Below, one piece after another: positions 17,489 to 25,663 of a stretch of DNA of 64,000 nt (its first letter is position 1; every line of letters starts with the position of its first letter). A program made the position numbers and the translations under genes. Source of the DNA: Lachnospiraceae bacterium (GTDB lineage Bacteria; Bacillota_A; Clostridia; Lachnospirales; Lachnospiraceae); the NCBI GenBank assembly GCA_028694115.1, contig JAQUUB010000002.1, positions 46,698-110,697 on the forward strand. Reading direction: 5' to 3'. A model generated the notes under the pieces. That model searched no databases, was not told the origin of the DNA, and saw only the letters and a program-made list of their open reading frames with translations.

Positions 17489-19291
17489 ATGAAAATAAAA
17501 GTTGCAAAATACATTGCGGACTTTTTAGTTAATAAGGGAGTTAAACATATCTTTACCGTGACGGGCGGAGGCGCCATGCATTTAAATGATGCGCTTGGTC
17601 ATAAGGAGGGTCTGACCTGTATTTATAATCATCATGAGCAGGCCTGCTCCATTGCAGCAGAAGGTTATACAAGAGACACAGGGAAGGTAGCAGCTGTCTG
17701 CGTGACAAGCGGACCAGGTGGTACAAATGCAATCACAGGAGTTTTAGGCGGCTGGCTTGATTCCATTCCTATGTTTATCCTTTCGGGACAGGTGAAAAGA
17801 GAGACGACAATTTGGTCAACGGAGGTTCCTTTACGTCAATTAGGGGATCAGGAATTTAATATCGTAGATTCTGTTTCAGCCATGACAAAGTATGCAGTGA
17901 TGATTACAGAGCCTGAAAAAATCCGTTACCATTTAGAAAAAGCATGGTTTCTCTGTAAAAATGGAAGAGGAGGCCCTGTATGGCTTGATATTCCCTTAGA
18001 TGTTCAAGCAGCTCTAGTAGAGACAGAAGAGCTGATTGGCTACGACCCCGCTGAAAACAAATTAGAAACCCCTATTTATGACAAATGTGTCATTAATACA
18101 ATTTTAGATAAAATCTGTCAGTCTAAACGTCCTGTCATTTTTGCGGGAACGGGGATTCGTTTAGCAGATGCACACAAAGAATTTATGGAATGTATTGATG
18201 CATTACAAATTCCAGTTGTAACTGCTTGGAATGCACATGATGTATTAGAGGATCATCATCCCTTATATTGCGGACGTCCTGGAACCGTAGGAACAAGAGG
18301 GGGCAATTTTGTTGTACAGAATAGTGACCTCCTATTAGTGCTTGGATCCAGATTAAATATACGTTTAATCAGCTATAATTATAAAGATTTCGCAAAAGAT
18401 GCATACAAAATAGTCATTGATATTGATGAGAATGAATTAAAGAAGCCGACGGTAACACCCGATCTTCCTGTCCATGCCGATGTAAAGGAAGTGATGAAGG
18501 ATTTAGCCAATCAAGCAAAAGCGTGTCAGATGGACCACTCTAAATGGGTCAGCTGGTGTCATGAAATTAATCAAAGATATCCTGCCACGTTACCAAAATA
18601 TTTTGAAAAGAATGAGCCATTAAATCCCTATGTATTTACAACAAAACTCTTTCGGAAACTCAAGGAAGGGGATAAAGTAATTTGTGGCAATGGAAGTGCA
18701 TGTGTAATTACCTTTCAGGCAGCAGAAATCAAGAAAAACCAAAGGTTGTTTACAAATTCGGGATGTGCGGCAATGGGCTATGGTTTCCCAGCAGCATTAG
18801 GTGTCTGCGTGGCCAATCCAGAGCAGCGTGTCATCTGCATTGATGGAGATGGAAGCTTCCAGATGAATATGCAGGAGTTACAAACAGTTGTTTACCATCA
18901 GATGAATCTCAAATTATTCCTTTTGAATAATAATGGATATCATTCCATAAGACAGACACAGACAAATCTGTTTGAACCCCCACTCGTAGGAGTTTGCGAT
19001 GGGAATGGAATCAGCTTCCCTTCATTTGAAAAATTAGCATTTGCCTATGAGATTCCTTATCAAAAGATTACTATGCTAGAAGGGATAGAGGAAAAAATAG
19101 AGCAGGTATTAGAGTCAGAGGGTCCGATGATTTGTGAGGTAGTTGTTGATCCAAACCAAAACTTTGAACCGAAGCTATCCTCCAAGGTTCTTCCGGATGG
19201 AAAAATAGTTTCACCTCCTATTGATGATATGTTTCCGTTTTTACAAAAGGAAGAATATGAAAAGAATAAGGACATGAGTCAGTTTTTATAG
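17489..19291 (+). CDS. Thiamine-diphosphate enzyme, acetolactate-synthase-like (YerE-type candidate)
   Basis: 600-residue enzyme of the pyruvate oxidase/acetolactate synthase family with the three usual domains. E50 in HHEQACS is the glutamate that activates ThDP; GDGSFQMN from residue 453 through NNNGY near 483 is the ThDP/Mg motif. Acetolactate synthase for amino acids would normally have a small-subunit gene beside it; none is present. In Yersinia the homologous YerE transfers an acetyl unit from pyruvate onto C4 of a CDP-3,6-dideoxy-4-ketohexose, using the product of RfbG/RfbH chemistry. The same gene set stands here, so a sugar-branching carboligase is the best reading; the substrate assignment is inference. 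SD AAAGGAG, ATG start. Confidence 0.82.
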   Translation: MKIKVAKYIADFLVNKGVKHIFTVTGGGAMHLNDALGHKEGLTCIYNHHEQACSIAAEGYTRDTGKVAAVCVTSGPGGTNAITGVLGGWLDSIPMFILSGQVKRETTIWSTEVPLRQLGDQEFNIVDSVSAMTKYAVMITEPEKIRYHLEKAWFLCKNGRGGPVWLDIPLDVQAALVETEELIGYDPAENKLETPIYDKCVINTILDKICQSKRPVIFAGTGIRLADAHKEFMECIDALQIPVVTAWNAHDVLEDHHPLYCGRPGTVGTRGGNFVVQNSDLLLVLGSRLNIRLISYNYKDFAKDAYKIVIDIDENELKKPTVTPDLPVHADVKEVMKDLANQAKACQMDHSKWVSWCHEINQRYPATLPKYFEKNEPLNPYVFTTKLFRKLKEGDKVICGNGSACVITFQAAEIKKNQRLFTNSGCAAMGYGFPAALGVCVANPEQRVICIDGDGSFQMNMQELQTVVYHQMNLKLFLLNNNGYHSIRQTQTNLFEPPLVGVCDGNGISFPSFEKLAFAYEIPYQKITMLEGIEEKIEQVLESEGPMICEVVVDPNQNFEPKLSSKVLPDGKIVSPPIDDMFPFLQKEEYEKNKDMSQFL

Positions 19292-19329
19292 AAGGAATAT
19301 GGGTAAAAAATGAGTGGAATAAAGTGTTT

Positions 19330-19440
19330 ATGAAACCACTTTTGTTATTTTTTTCGTATGTAAATATACGTTCTTTTACAAATTTTGTGGATTTCTTGAC
19401 CGCACCATTAATCACTTTGGGAATTTTGGTTTACTTATAG
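19330..19440 (+). other. Possible gene remnant or small hydrophobic ORF
   Basis: A 36-codon ATG frame encodes a hydrophobic peptide ending FLTAPLITLGILVYL. The same frame stays open for about 13 codons upstream (reading ...WVKNEWNKVF) without a start codon or ribosome site, so it looks more like the C-terminal tail of a lost membrane protein than a designed small gene. It fills most of the gap between the ThDP gene and the next GT2 gene. Confidence 0.3.
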
Positions 19441-19454
19441 AGAATAAATTATAG
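19426..19454 (+). promoter_or_regulatory. Weak promoter candidate before the DPM1-like gene
   Basis: TTGGTT (19426-19431) and TTATAG (19449-19454) at 17-nt spacing. Both hexamers are poor, but the position before a ~85-nt structured leader is reasonable. Confidence 0.3.
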
Positions 19455-19510
19455 CGGTCTTTTCAAGTTTGTGTTTTTAATGAATTTCTTCACGAAATTT
19501 ACAACATAAA

Positions 19511-19540
19511 AGGAGGTTATGCCGTTTGGCATAAAATAGT
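19511..19540 (+). promoter_or_regulatory. Shine-Dalgarno separated from the start codon by a hairpin
   Basis: AGGAGG (19511-19516) lies 24 nt before ATG 19541, too far for normal initiation. Between them is a perfect 7-bp hairpin, TTATGCC (19517-19523), loop GTTT, GGCATAA (19528-19534). When folded, the site is only 6 nt from the ATG, the optimal distance. An upstream hairpin AATTTC/GAAATT (19483-19499) is also present. Compare 42440-42476. Confidence 0.6.
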
Positions 19541-20470
19541 ATGAATAAAATTGCGGTGTTAATTCCATGTTATAACGAGAGTATAACAATAAAAAAGGTA
19601 ATTATGGATTATAAAGCAGTATTACCAGAAGCAGATATTTATGTTTATGATAATAATTCTACTGACGATACTGCTTCCATAGCAGAAAGTGCTGGTGCAA
19701 TTGTTAGACATGAATATAAACAAGGAAAAGGAAATGTGATTCGTAGTATGTTCCGTGAGATAGATGCAGATTGCTATTTGATGATAGATGGCGATGATAC
19801 CTATGCGTCAGAAAATGCACGAGAAATGGTAAATTTAGTGATTAATAAAAAGGTTGATATGGTAATTGGTGATCGTCTCAGTTCTACTTATTTTACCGAA
19901 AATAAGAGGGTATTTCATAATACTGGGAACAGAGTGGTTTCCCTTTTAATAAACAAACTTTTTAAGAGTAATATTAATGATATAATGACAGGTTATCGAG
20001 CATTTAGTAAAATTTTTGTTAAATCATTTCCTGTTTTGTCAAAAGGATTTGAGATTGAAACGGAGATGACAATACATGCTTTGGATAAAAATTTCAATCT
20101 AGAAGAAGTACCAATTATGTATCGTGACAGACCAAAGGGAAGCGTATCAAAGCTCAACACATATAGCGATGGAATGAAAGTATTATATACCATTACTTCT
20201 TTATTCAGAGATTATAAACCCTACATTTTTTTCTCTATGATAGCAATATTTTTATGGATCGTTTCTTGTATTTTATTTATCCCGCCACTTATTGGATATT
20301 TTGAAACTGGTTTAGTTTTAAAATTTCCTAGTGTGATTGTTTCCGTTGCAATAGCAATTATGGGGTTATTATTATGGGTTTGTGGAATAATATTAGATGT
20401 TGTAACGAAAAAACATAAGCAACTTTTTGAACTATACTTAAATAGAATATATAATGAAATAAACAAATAG
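19541..20470 (+). CDS. GT2 polyprenyl-phosphate glycosyltransferase, DPM1/GtrB-like
   Basis: 309 residues. The N-terminal GT-A domain has IPCYNE (residues 8-13), DNNSTDDT and the metal motif DGDDTY; TGYRAFSK and RPKGSVSK are typical of dolichol/undecaprenyl-phosphate sugar synthases. Two C-terminal membrane segments (about 227-250 and 262-287) anchor it. It would load a sugar from an NDP-sugar onto undecaprenyl phosphate for a GT-C or YfhO-type transferase. It follows the CDP-sugar module and precedes a reductase/epimerase, so it may carry that module's sugar. Translation is probably governed by the leader hairpin just upstream. Confidence 0.87.
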   Translation: MNKIAVLIPCYNESITIKKVIMDYKAVLPEADIYVYDNNSTDDTASIAESAGAIVRHEYKQGKGNVIRSMFREIDADCYLMIDGDDTYASENAREMVNLVINKKVDMVIGDRLSSTYFTENKRVFHNTGNRVVSLLINKLFKSNINDIMTGYRAFSKIFVKSFPVLSKGFEIETEMTIHALDKNFNLEEVPIMYRDRPKGSVSKLNTYSDGMKVLYTITSLFRDYKPYIFFSMIAIFLWIVSCILFIPPLIGYFETGLVLKFPSVIVSVAIAIMGLLLWVCGIILDVVTKKHKQLFELYLNRIYNEINK

Positions 20471-20508
20471 CGAAGTATTCAATGTTGTAGAATAGTGAGG
20501 ATATTTTT

Positions 20509-21474
20509 TTGATAGAAAGTATTGGGATAGATAACCATATTAAAAAAGTTGTAATAACCGGCGCAACAGGAATGATAGGATGTTCACTAATTGAGGAGCT
20601 ATTAAAATATAATATTGAAGTGCTAGCAATTGTGAATCCAAATTCACCTAGAATTTCGCGTATACCAAAACATAATAAAGTTCAGGTTTTAGCATGTAGG
20701 CTAGAAGATTTAGAACAATTATTTATGAATGAAAAGAATATGGATCACATTTATGATGCTTTTTTTCATCTGGCATGGTCAGGGACAATTGGAGATGGTA
20801 GAAATGATATGCTTCTACAAAATAGAAATATTAAGTATACACTTGATGCGGTTGCACTTGCGAAGCGTTTATCATGCAAGGTATTTCTAGGAGCTGGCTC
20901 CCAGGCAGAATATGGCCGTGTGGAAGAAAAGATAAATTCGAACACACCGACAAATCCAGAAAACGGATATGGAATTGCAAAACTCTGCGCTGGTCAGATG
21001 AGCAGAATTGAATGTGAAAAGCTCGGGATAAAGCATATTTGGGTACGTATTTTAAGTGTTTATGGACCTTGTGATGGGGAAGCAACCATGATCATTTCGG
21101 GAATACGAAAAATGCTTAGAGGGGAACAACCTGAATTTTCAAAGGGTGAGCAGCAATGGGATTATCTCTATTGTGCAGACGCAGGACGTGCACTCTATCT
21201 GGCAGCAGAAAAAGGAAAAGATAAAAGTATTTATCCAATAGGAAGTGGGAAAGTAAGACCTCTCTCAGAGTACATTGAGCTTATGGAAAATGCAGTAAAG
21301 GAAACAAAACCAGATGCCAGGGCATTGATAGGTGCTTTACCTTATCGGGATAAACAAGTGATGTATCTTTGCGCAGATATTGAGGAGCTTACAAAGGATA
21401 CAGGTTTTATACCAGAAGTATCCTTTGAAGAGGGAATCAAGAAAACCGTAGAATGGTGCAAACAAGTGATATAA
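20509..21474 (+). CDS. NAD-dependent epimerase/reductase (CDP-dideoxysugar type candidate)
   Basis: Extended short-chain dehydrogenase, 321 residues. GATGMIG (residues 18-24) binds the nucleotide, and Y-x3-K is in NGYGIAK; WDYLYCADAGRAL and a C-terminal EGIKKTVEW complete the family pattern. Start is TTG 20509, preceded by GTGAGG at 8 nt; no better start exists before the glycine motif. By context it may be the ketoreductase of the CDP-sugar module (the role of YerF or CDP-abequose/paratose synthases), reducing the ketone after deoxygenation or branching. A UDP-sugar epimerase is the alternative. Confidence 0.78.
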   Translation: MIESIGIDNHIKKVVITGATGMIGCSLIEELLKYNIEVLAIVNPNSPRISRIPKHNKVQVLACRLEDLEQLFMNEKNMDHIYDAFFHLAWSGTIGDGRNDMLLQNRNIKYTLDAVALAKRLSCKVFLGAGSQAEYGRVEEKINSNTPTNPENGYGIAKLCAGQMSRIECEKLGIKHIWVRILSVYGPCDGEATMIISGIRKMLRGEQPEFSKGEQQWDYLYCADAGRALYLAAEKGKDKSIYPIGSGKVRPLSEYIELMENAVKETKPDARALIGALPYRDKQVMYLCADIEELTKDTGFIPEVSFEEGIKKTVEWCKQVI

Positions 21475-21514
21475 TATTTCTTCAAATGAAGGAATGGGAG
21501 AAAAGGATTCCAAA

Positions 21515-22750
21515 ATGAAAACATTACATGTAACAACGACAGATTATGGTGGAGCTTATAGGGCAACACAACGAATTAACTATGCAATGCAGCAAAAGGG
21601 GATTGATAGCTGTGTCTTGGTACGAAGTAAATTTAATGATGAGACAGATGTTATAGAAGCATTTCATAGTCCTATTGCAAAATTAATTTCTAAAATCAAA
21701 AATGTAGGAAATCTTTTTTTTTCAAAGGGTGAAATTATAAGTGATTTATTTGGCACGGATATTACCATGTCATCAAGTGTCAAAGAAGCAGATATCATAT
21801 TTTTGCATTGGGTAAATTCGTTTATCTCTTACGGTGTGGTTAAAAAATTACTAAAGTTGAATAAACCAATTATTTGGGTAATGCATGATATGTGGGTATT
21901 CACTGGTGGCTGTCATATCGATAAATACTGCGGAAAGTATAGAGAAGAATGTGGGAAATGCCCCATAATTAGGAGTAGCAAAGATAACGATATATCTTAT
22001 TACAATGTTATACAGAAGAAAAGAATTTTTAAAGAATCAAATATTGTATTTGTGGGACCAAGTAGATGGATGGTGCAGTCAGCACAGGAAAGTTCAATAT
22101 TGAAACATCAAAAGGTAATTAGGATACCAAATCCAATTAATACAGATATTTTTAGACCTCTCGAAAAAAAAACAATACGAAAGAAATATAATATTCCAGA
22201 AGATAAGAAAGTAATTATGTTTGGTGCACTAAAGGCTACAGAAAACAGTAATAAAGGTATTAAATATTTAATTAGTGCGTTAGAAATTTTAAACGATTCA
22301 CAGTATATTGCGATCGTATTTGGAAATGAAAATCAAAATAGTAAAATTGAAAGATATATCGAAACCAAATATGTAGGGATAGTAAAAGATGACGATATCC
22401 TGTCTGAAATTTATAATATTGCGGATGTATTTGTAGCACCTTCTGAACAAGATAATTATGCAAATACGGTATTAGAGGCATTATCGTGTGGGATTCCAGT
22501 AACAGCCTTTAATATTGGAGGGATGCCTGATATGATAGAAAACAAGCAAAATGGTTATTTGGCTGAATTTAGAAATTCAAAGGATTTATTGGAAGGTATC
22601 CGGTATTGTTGTGATAATACAGATTTATTAGGAAATAGAGCACGGGAAAGAGTTTTAGAGAACAACTCATATAGTTTAATTGGAAATGAATATGTAGAAT
22701 TATGCCTGAAATTATTAGAAAAAGATAGAGATGGAAAACAGGGGAATTAG
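21515..22750 (+). CDS. GT4-family (GT-B) glycosyltransferase
   Basis: 411 residues from ATG 21515 (AAGGA 7 nt upstream); an in-frame ATG at 21494 adds seven polar residues and has no better site. GT-B fold: the N-terminal acceptor domain has TTDYGGAYRATQR and MHDMWVFTGGC, which occurs in WcaC/colanic-type GT4 enzymes; the C-terminal domain has the donor motif PSEQDNYANTVLEALSCG (E-x7-E). It is a retaining transferase acting at the cytoplasmic membrane face. It closes the transcript from the CDP module; the next gene has its own promoter. Confidence 0.88.
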   Translation: MKTLHVTTTDYGGAYRATQRINYAMQQKGIDSCVLVRSKFNDETDVIEAFHSPIAKLISKIKNVGNLFFSKGEIISDLFGTDITMSSSVKEADIIFLHWVNSFISYGVVKKLLKLNKPIIWVMHDMWVFTGGCHIDKYCGKYREECGKCPIIRSSKDNDISYYNVIQKKRIFKESNIVFVGPSRWMVQSAQESSILKHQKVIRIPNPINTDIFRPLEKKTIRKKYNIPEDKKVIMFGALKATENSNKGIKYLISALEILNDSQYIAIVFGNENQNSKIERYIETKYVGIVKDDDILSEIYNIADVFVAPSEQDNYANTVLEALSCGIPVTAFNIGGMPDMIENKQNGYLAEFRNSKDLLEGIRYCCDNTDLLGNRARERVLENNSYSLIGNEYVELCLKLLEKDRDGKQGN

Positions 22751-22766
22751 CTTTCATAACACAGGT

Positions 22767-22795
22767 TTGATTATATTTTGGTTTTATATTATAAT
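22767..22795 (+). promoter_or_regulatory. Sigma-A-type promoter for the second glycosyltransferase block
   Basis: TTGATT (22767-22772) and TATAAT (22790-22795), 17-nt spacing. The predicted start near 22802 lies just before the leader hairpin. Confidence 0.65.
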
Positions 22796-22820
22796 AATGG
22801 GAAAAGAATTTCTATGTTTC

Positions 22821-22857
22821 ACATCTGAAGAAAGCAAAGAACGCTTTCTTCAGATGT
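22821..22857 (+). repeat. Strong 15-bp leader hairpin
   Basis: ACATCTGAAGAAAGC (22821-22835) pairs perfectly with GCTTTCTTCAGATGT (22843-22857) around a 7-nt loop. The preceding TTTCACATCTGAAGAA resembles TTTCACACCTGAAGAA in the ugd leader (6808-6823). No run of U follows, and the hairpin sits downstream of a promoter, so it is more like a regulatory or stabilising leader than a terminator. Confidence 0.6.
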
Positions 22858-22915
22858 TCTTGAATGTTTATGTAAATAGGTATGTGAATAAGTATGTATA
22901 GAGACGGGAGAATGG

Positions 22916-23857
22916 ATGAAAAAGATTAGTGTAATGATTCCATGCTTTAATGAAGTGGAAAATGTAGGTCCCATGAGTGAGGCAGTTGTAAATATTATGG
23001 TAAAAGAATTACCACAATATGACTATGAACTGTTGTTTATTGATAACTGTTCTCAGGATGGAACAAGGGATAAGCTTGAGGAAATTTGTAAAGGTAATAA
23101 AAAAATAAAGTCTATTTTTAATGTCACAAACTTTGGACAGTTCAATTCTCCTTTTTATGGAATGTGTCAGACAACGGGAGACTGTACAATTTCAATGTGT
23201 TGTGATTTTCAAGATCCCGTTGAAATGATTCCAAAATTTATAGCAGAATGGGAAAAAGGATATAAAATAGTGAGTGGAATTAAGACATCCAGTAAAGAAA
23301 ATGGATTCATCTATTTCCTTCGAAGTATGTATTATAAAATGATTAAAAATATGTCTTCTGTCCAGATGATTGAACATTTCACGGGATTTGGACTATATGA
23401 TAAGAGTTTTATTTCACTCATCAGCCAATTAGATGATCCGATTCCATTTTTAAGAGGAATTGTTGCAGAATATGGATTTAAACGTAAGGATTTAGAGTAT
23501 GAGCAGGCACAAAGAAGGGCAGGAAAGACCAGTAATAATTTTTACTCGTTATATGATGCAGCAATGTTAAGCATTACCTCTTACACAAAGGTAGGACTTA
23601 GACTCGCAACTTTTTTGGGATTTATTAGTTCAGGAATCAGTTTGGTGATTGCTTTTGTATACTTGATATTAAAATTATTCTATTGGGATAGTTTCGTGGC
23701 CGGTTATGCACCTATGGTAATTGGTGTTTTTGTATTGGGTTCTCTCCAATTGTTTTTTATTGGTTTATTAGGTGAATATATATTAAATATCAATACAAGA
23801 GTGATGCATCGTCCTTTGGTTGTGGAAGAAAAGAGGATTAATTTTGATGAAGATTGA
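22916..23857 (+). CDS. GT2 glycosyltransferase, GtrB/ArnC-like
   Basis: 313 residues. The GT-A domain has IPCFNEVEN and FQDPVEM at the metal/donor site, and FTGFGLYD is typical of bactoprenol glucosyltransferase relatives (GtrB, CsbB, ArnC). Two membrane segments follow (about 232-254 and 265-292), then a short cytoplasmic tail. It would make undecaprenyl-phosphate-hexose for GT-C or YfhO enzymes. Start ATG has GGGAG close upstream. It begins a long run of glycosyltransferases read from the promoter at 22767. No GtrA-type flippase adjoins it; one is at 58337. Confidence 0.87.
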   Translation: MKKISVMIPCFNEVENVGPMSEAVVNIMVKELPQYDYELLFIDNCSQDGTRDKLEEICKGNKKIKSIFNVTNFGQFNSPFYGMCQTTGDCTISMCCDFQDPVEMIPKFIAEWEKGYKIVSGIKTSSKENGFIYFLRSMYYKMIKNMSSVQMIEHFTGFGLYDKSFISLISQLDDPIPFLRGIVAEYGFKRKDLEYEQAQRRAGKTSNNFYSLYDAAMLSITSYTKVGLRLATFLGFISSGISLVIAFVYLILKLFYWDSFVAGYAPMVIGVFVLGSLQLFFIGLLGEYILNINTRVMHRPLVVEEKRINFDED

Positions 23858-24863
23858 TGTTCTTTACCAGTTTAATGAAAAATATGCACCTTTTGCAGGT
23901 GTATCAATGACTTCATTATTTGAGAATAATAAGCACTTTGATGAAATCAGAGTGTTTATTTTAGGTGAAGAGATTGAGGAATGCAGTAAGAATAAATTAG
24001 TGCAGTTGGCAAGACAATATCAGCGTGAAATATTGTTTCTATCAATTGATCCATTAATTGAAATGATGAAACAGTGGAATATGCCAACTTACAGAGGTTC
24101 TTATGCGGCAAATGCACGTTTGTTTCTGAATGAGATAGTACCTGAGGATGTTGATAAATTACTATACCTTGATGCCGATACGATAGTAGCTGGAAAATTA
24201 AATGAATTATTTGAAATGGAAATGGGAGATTACCCCATTGCGATGGCACTAGATTCCCTTGTCAGAAAACATAAGTTGCGTTTAGGATATCAGAATCAGA
24301 GTTATTATTTTAATTCTGGTGTGATTGTTTTTCAAATGAGAAATTGGAAAAAAGGAAAATATTCTGAAAAAATTGCAAATCATGTGAAAACAATAAGAGC
24401 ACATTATCCTTCACCAGATCAGGATTTATTAAATATTGTTTGTAGGAATAGAATTAAGTTACTGAAACCTCAGTTTAATTTACAACCGATTCATTTAGCT
24501 TTTTCATTAGCTGACTATTTCAGATGGTTTTGCAGAACCGGTTATTATCAGGTAGAAGAAATACGTGAGGCAAAGGAAAAACCGATCATTTTTCATTTTT
24601 TCCGTTTTGTCGGTGAATTTCCATGGAATAAAGATAATGTACATCCAGATAAGGAACTTTTTGATTGCTACCTAAAAATTTCTCCCTGGAGAGATTTTGA
24701 AAAAGCGCCAACAGATAATAATCTTATTTTTCGGATAGAAAAAGAAATGTATAAGCGAATTCCACGTTCATTATTTATTGTTTTCTTTAAGGTGGCATAT
24801 GAATTTTTTATTTGGAAATCAAACAAAGATTCTTTAAAAAAGAAAATTAATAAGATTATGTAG
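23847..24863 (+). CDS. GT8-family glycosyltransferase
   Basis: 338 residues from ATG 23847, which overlaps the preceding gene by 11 bp; AGAGG is about 10 nt upstream. A TTG at 23820 would add nine residues without support. The retaining GT8 pattern is clear: MTSLFENN near the start, YLDADTIV with the DxD metal motif, ALDS, YFNSGVIVFQMRNWK, the SPDQDLLNIV segment and a late FHFFRFVGEFPW. Family members transfer glucose or galactose from UDP-sugars. The C-terminus has a basic/hydrophobic stretch that may touch the membrane. Confidence 0.9.
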   Translation: MKIDVLYQFNEKYAPFAGVSMTSLFENNKHFDEIRVFILGEEIEECSKNKLVQLARQYQREILFLSIDPLIEMMKQWNMPTYRGSYAANARLFLNEIVPEDVDKLLYLDADTIVAGKLNELFEMEMGDYPIAMALDSLVRKHKLRLGYQNQSYYFNSGVIVFQMRNWKKGKYSEKIANHVKTIRAHYPSPDQDLLNIVCRNRIKLLKPQFNLQPIHLAFSLADYFRWFCRTGYYQVEEIREAKEKPIIFHFFRFVGEFPWNKDNVHPDKELFDCYLKISPWRDFEKAPTDNNLIFRIEKEMYKRIPRSLFIVFFKVAYEFFIWKSNKDSLKKKINKIM

Positions 24864-24871
24864 GAAAGAAA

Positions 24872-25654
24872 ATGAGTCAAAAAAAAATAACAGTAATTAC
24901 CGTTTGTTATAATGCAGAAAAAAGCATTGGGAAAACAATAGAATCGGTTAAGTGTCAGAGTTATAAAAATATTGAATATATTATCATTGATGGAAATTCT
25001 AAGGATTCTACACTTCAAAAAATCGAAGAGCACCGGGGAGATCTACCTATTATTCTGATATCAGAACCCGATCATGGTATTTATGATGCAATGAATAAAG
25101 GGGTAGCAATATCGACAGGTGACTATATTCATTTCCTAAATGCAGGAGATTTATATTATGACAAAGATGTCATTAATAGGATAGTGGAAGATATAGAGAA
25201 TGAGGGAGCTGATATTCTTTATGGAAATATTCTGTATCGATATCTGAATGGAAATACTGAAACAAGAGAATATGGGAGAGCCTGTTCTAGAAAAATCTAT
25301 TTTGCGACTGGTGATTGTATCAATCATCAAGCTATATTTGCAAAAAGAGAATTGTTAACTCGCATGCCTTTTGATTTAACCTACAAAATTTGTGCGGATC
25401 GGGATTGGATGATGAGGGTATCAAAAGCAGATAGTACATTTTATGCATGTGGAAGAATAATTTGTGTGTATGGTCTCGATGGTGCAAGTCTTATCCAAAA
25501 GGATATTTACAATGACGAAGCTAAGAAATGTATAAAAAAGCAGTTTTTAATATTATATCCTCTATTTTTGCTTTTTGATTTTTTTAGAAACAATGCAATT
25601 CTATCAAAAATATTGCATTGGGTTTATCGAAAACTTTATATAAAGAAAGAATAG
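24872..25654 (+). CDS. GT2 glycosyltransferase (WcaE/EpsE-like)
   Basis: 260 residues. ITVITVCYNAE at residues 5-15, IDGNSKDST, the HGIYDAMNKG motif (highly typical of this GT2 subgroup) and FLNAGD as the DxD equivalent identify a GT-A inverting transferase. RDWMM provides the C-terminal acidic motif. The C-terminal ~25 residues are hydrophobic followed by basic residues, probably a membrane-associating helix. It starts 8 bp after the GT8 gene with AGGAAAG as ribosome site and belongs to the same operon. Sugar specificity unknown. Confidence 0.9.
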   Translation: MSQKKITVITVCYNAEKSIGKTIESVKCQSYKNIEYIIIDGNSKDSTLQKIEEHRGDLPIILISEPDHGIYDAMNKGVAISTGDYIHFLNAGDLYYDKDVINRIVEDIENEGADILYGNILYRYLNGNTETREYGRACSRKIYFATGDCINHQAIFAKRELLTRMPFDLTYKICADRDWMMRVSKADSTFYACGRIICVYGLDGASLIQKDIYNDEAKKCIKKQFLILYPLFLLFDFFRNNAILSKILHWVYRKLYIKKE

Positions 25655-25663
25655 GTATTTTTC

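Noticed and set aside
17489..19291. Anabolic acetolactate synthase (IlvB)
   Set aside because: No small subunit or branched-chain amino acid gene is nearby, and the neighbours are CDP-sugar genes.
19396..19401. TTGACC as a -35 element before the DPM1-like gene
   Set aside because: Seventeen nucleotides downstream there is only GGGAAT, not a usable -10.
22821..22857. Strong hairpin read as an intrinsic terminator
   Set aside because: No U-tract follows and a good promoter lies just upstream, so a leader role is more likely.
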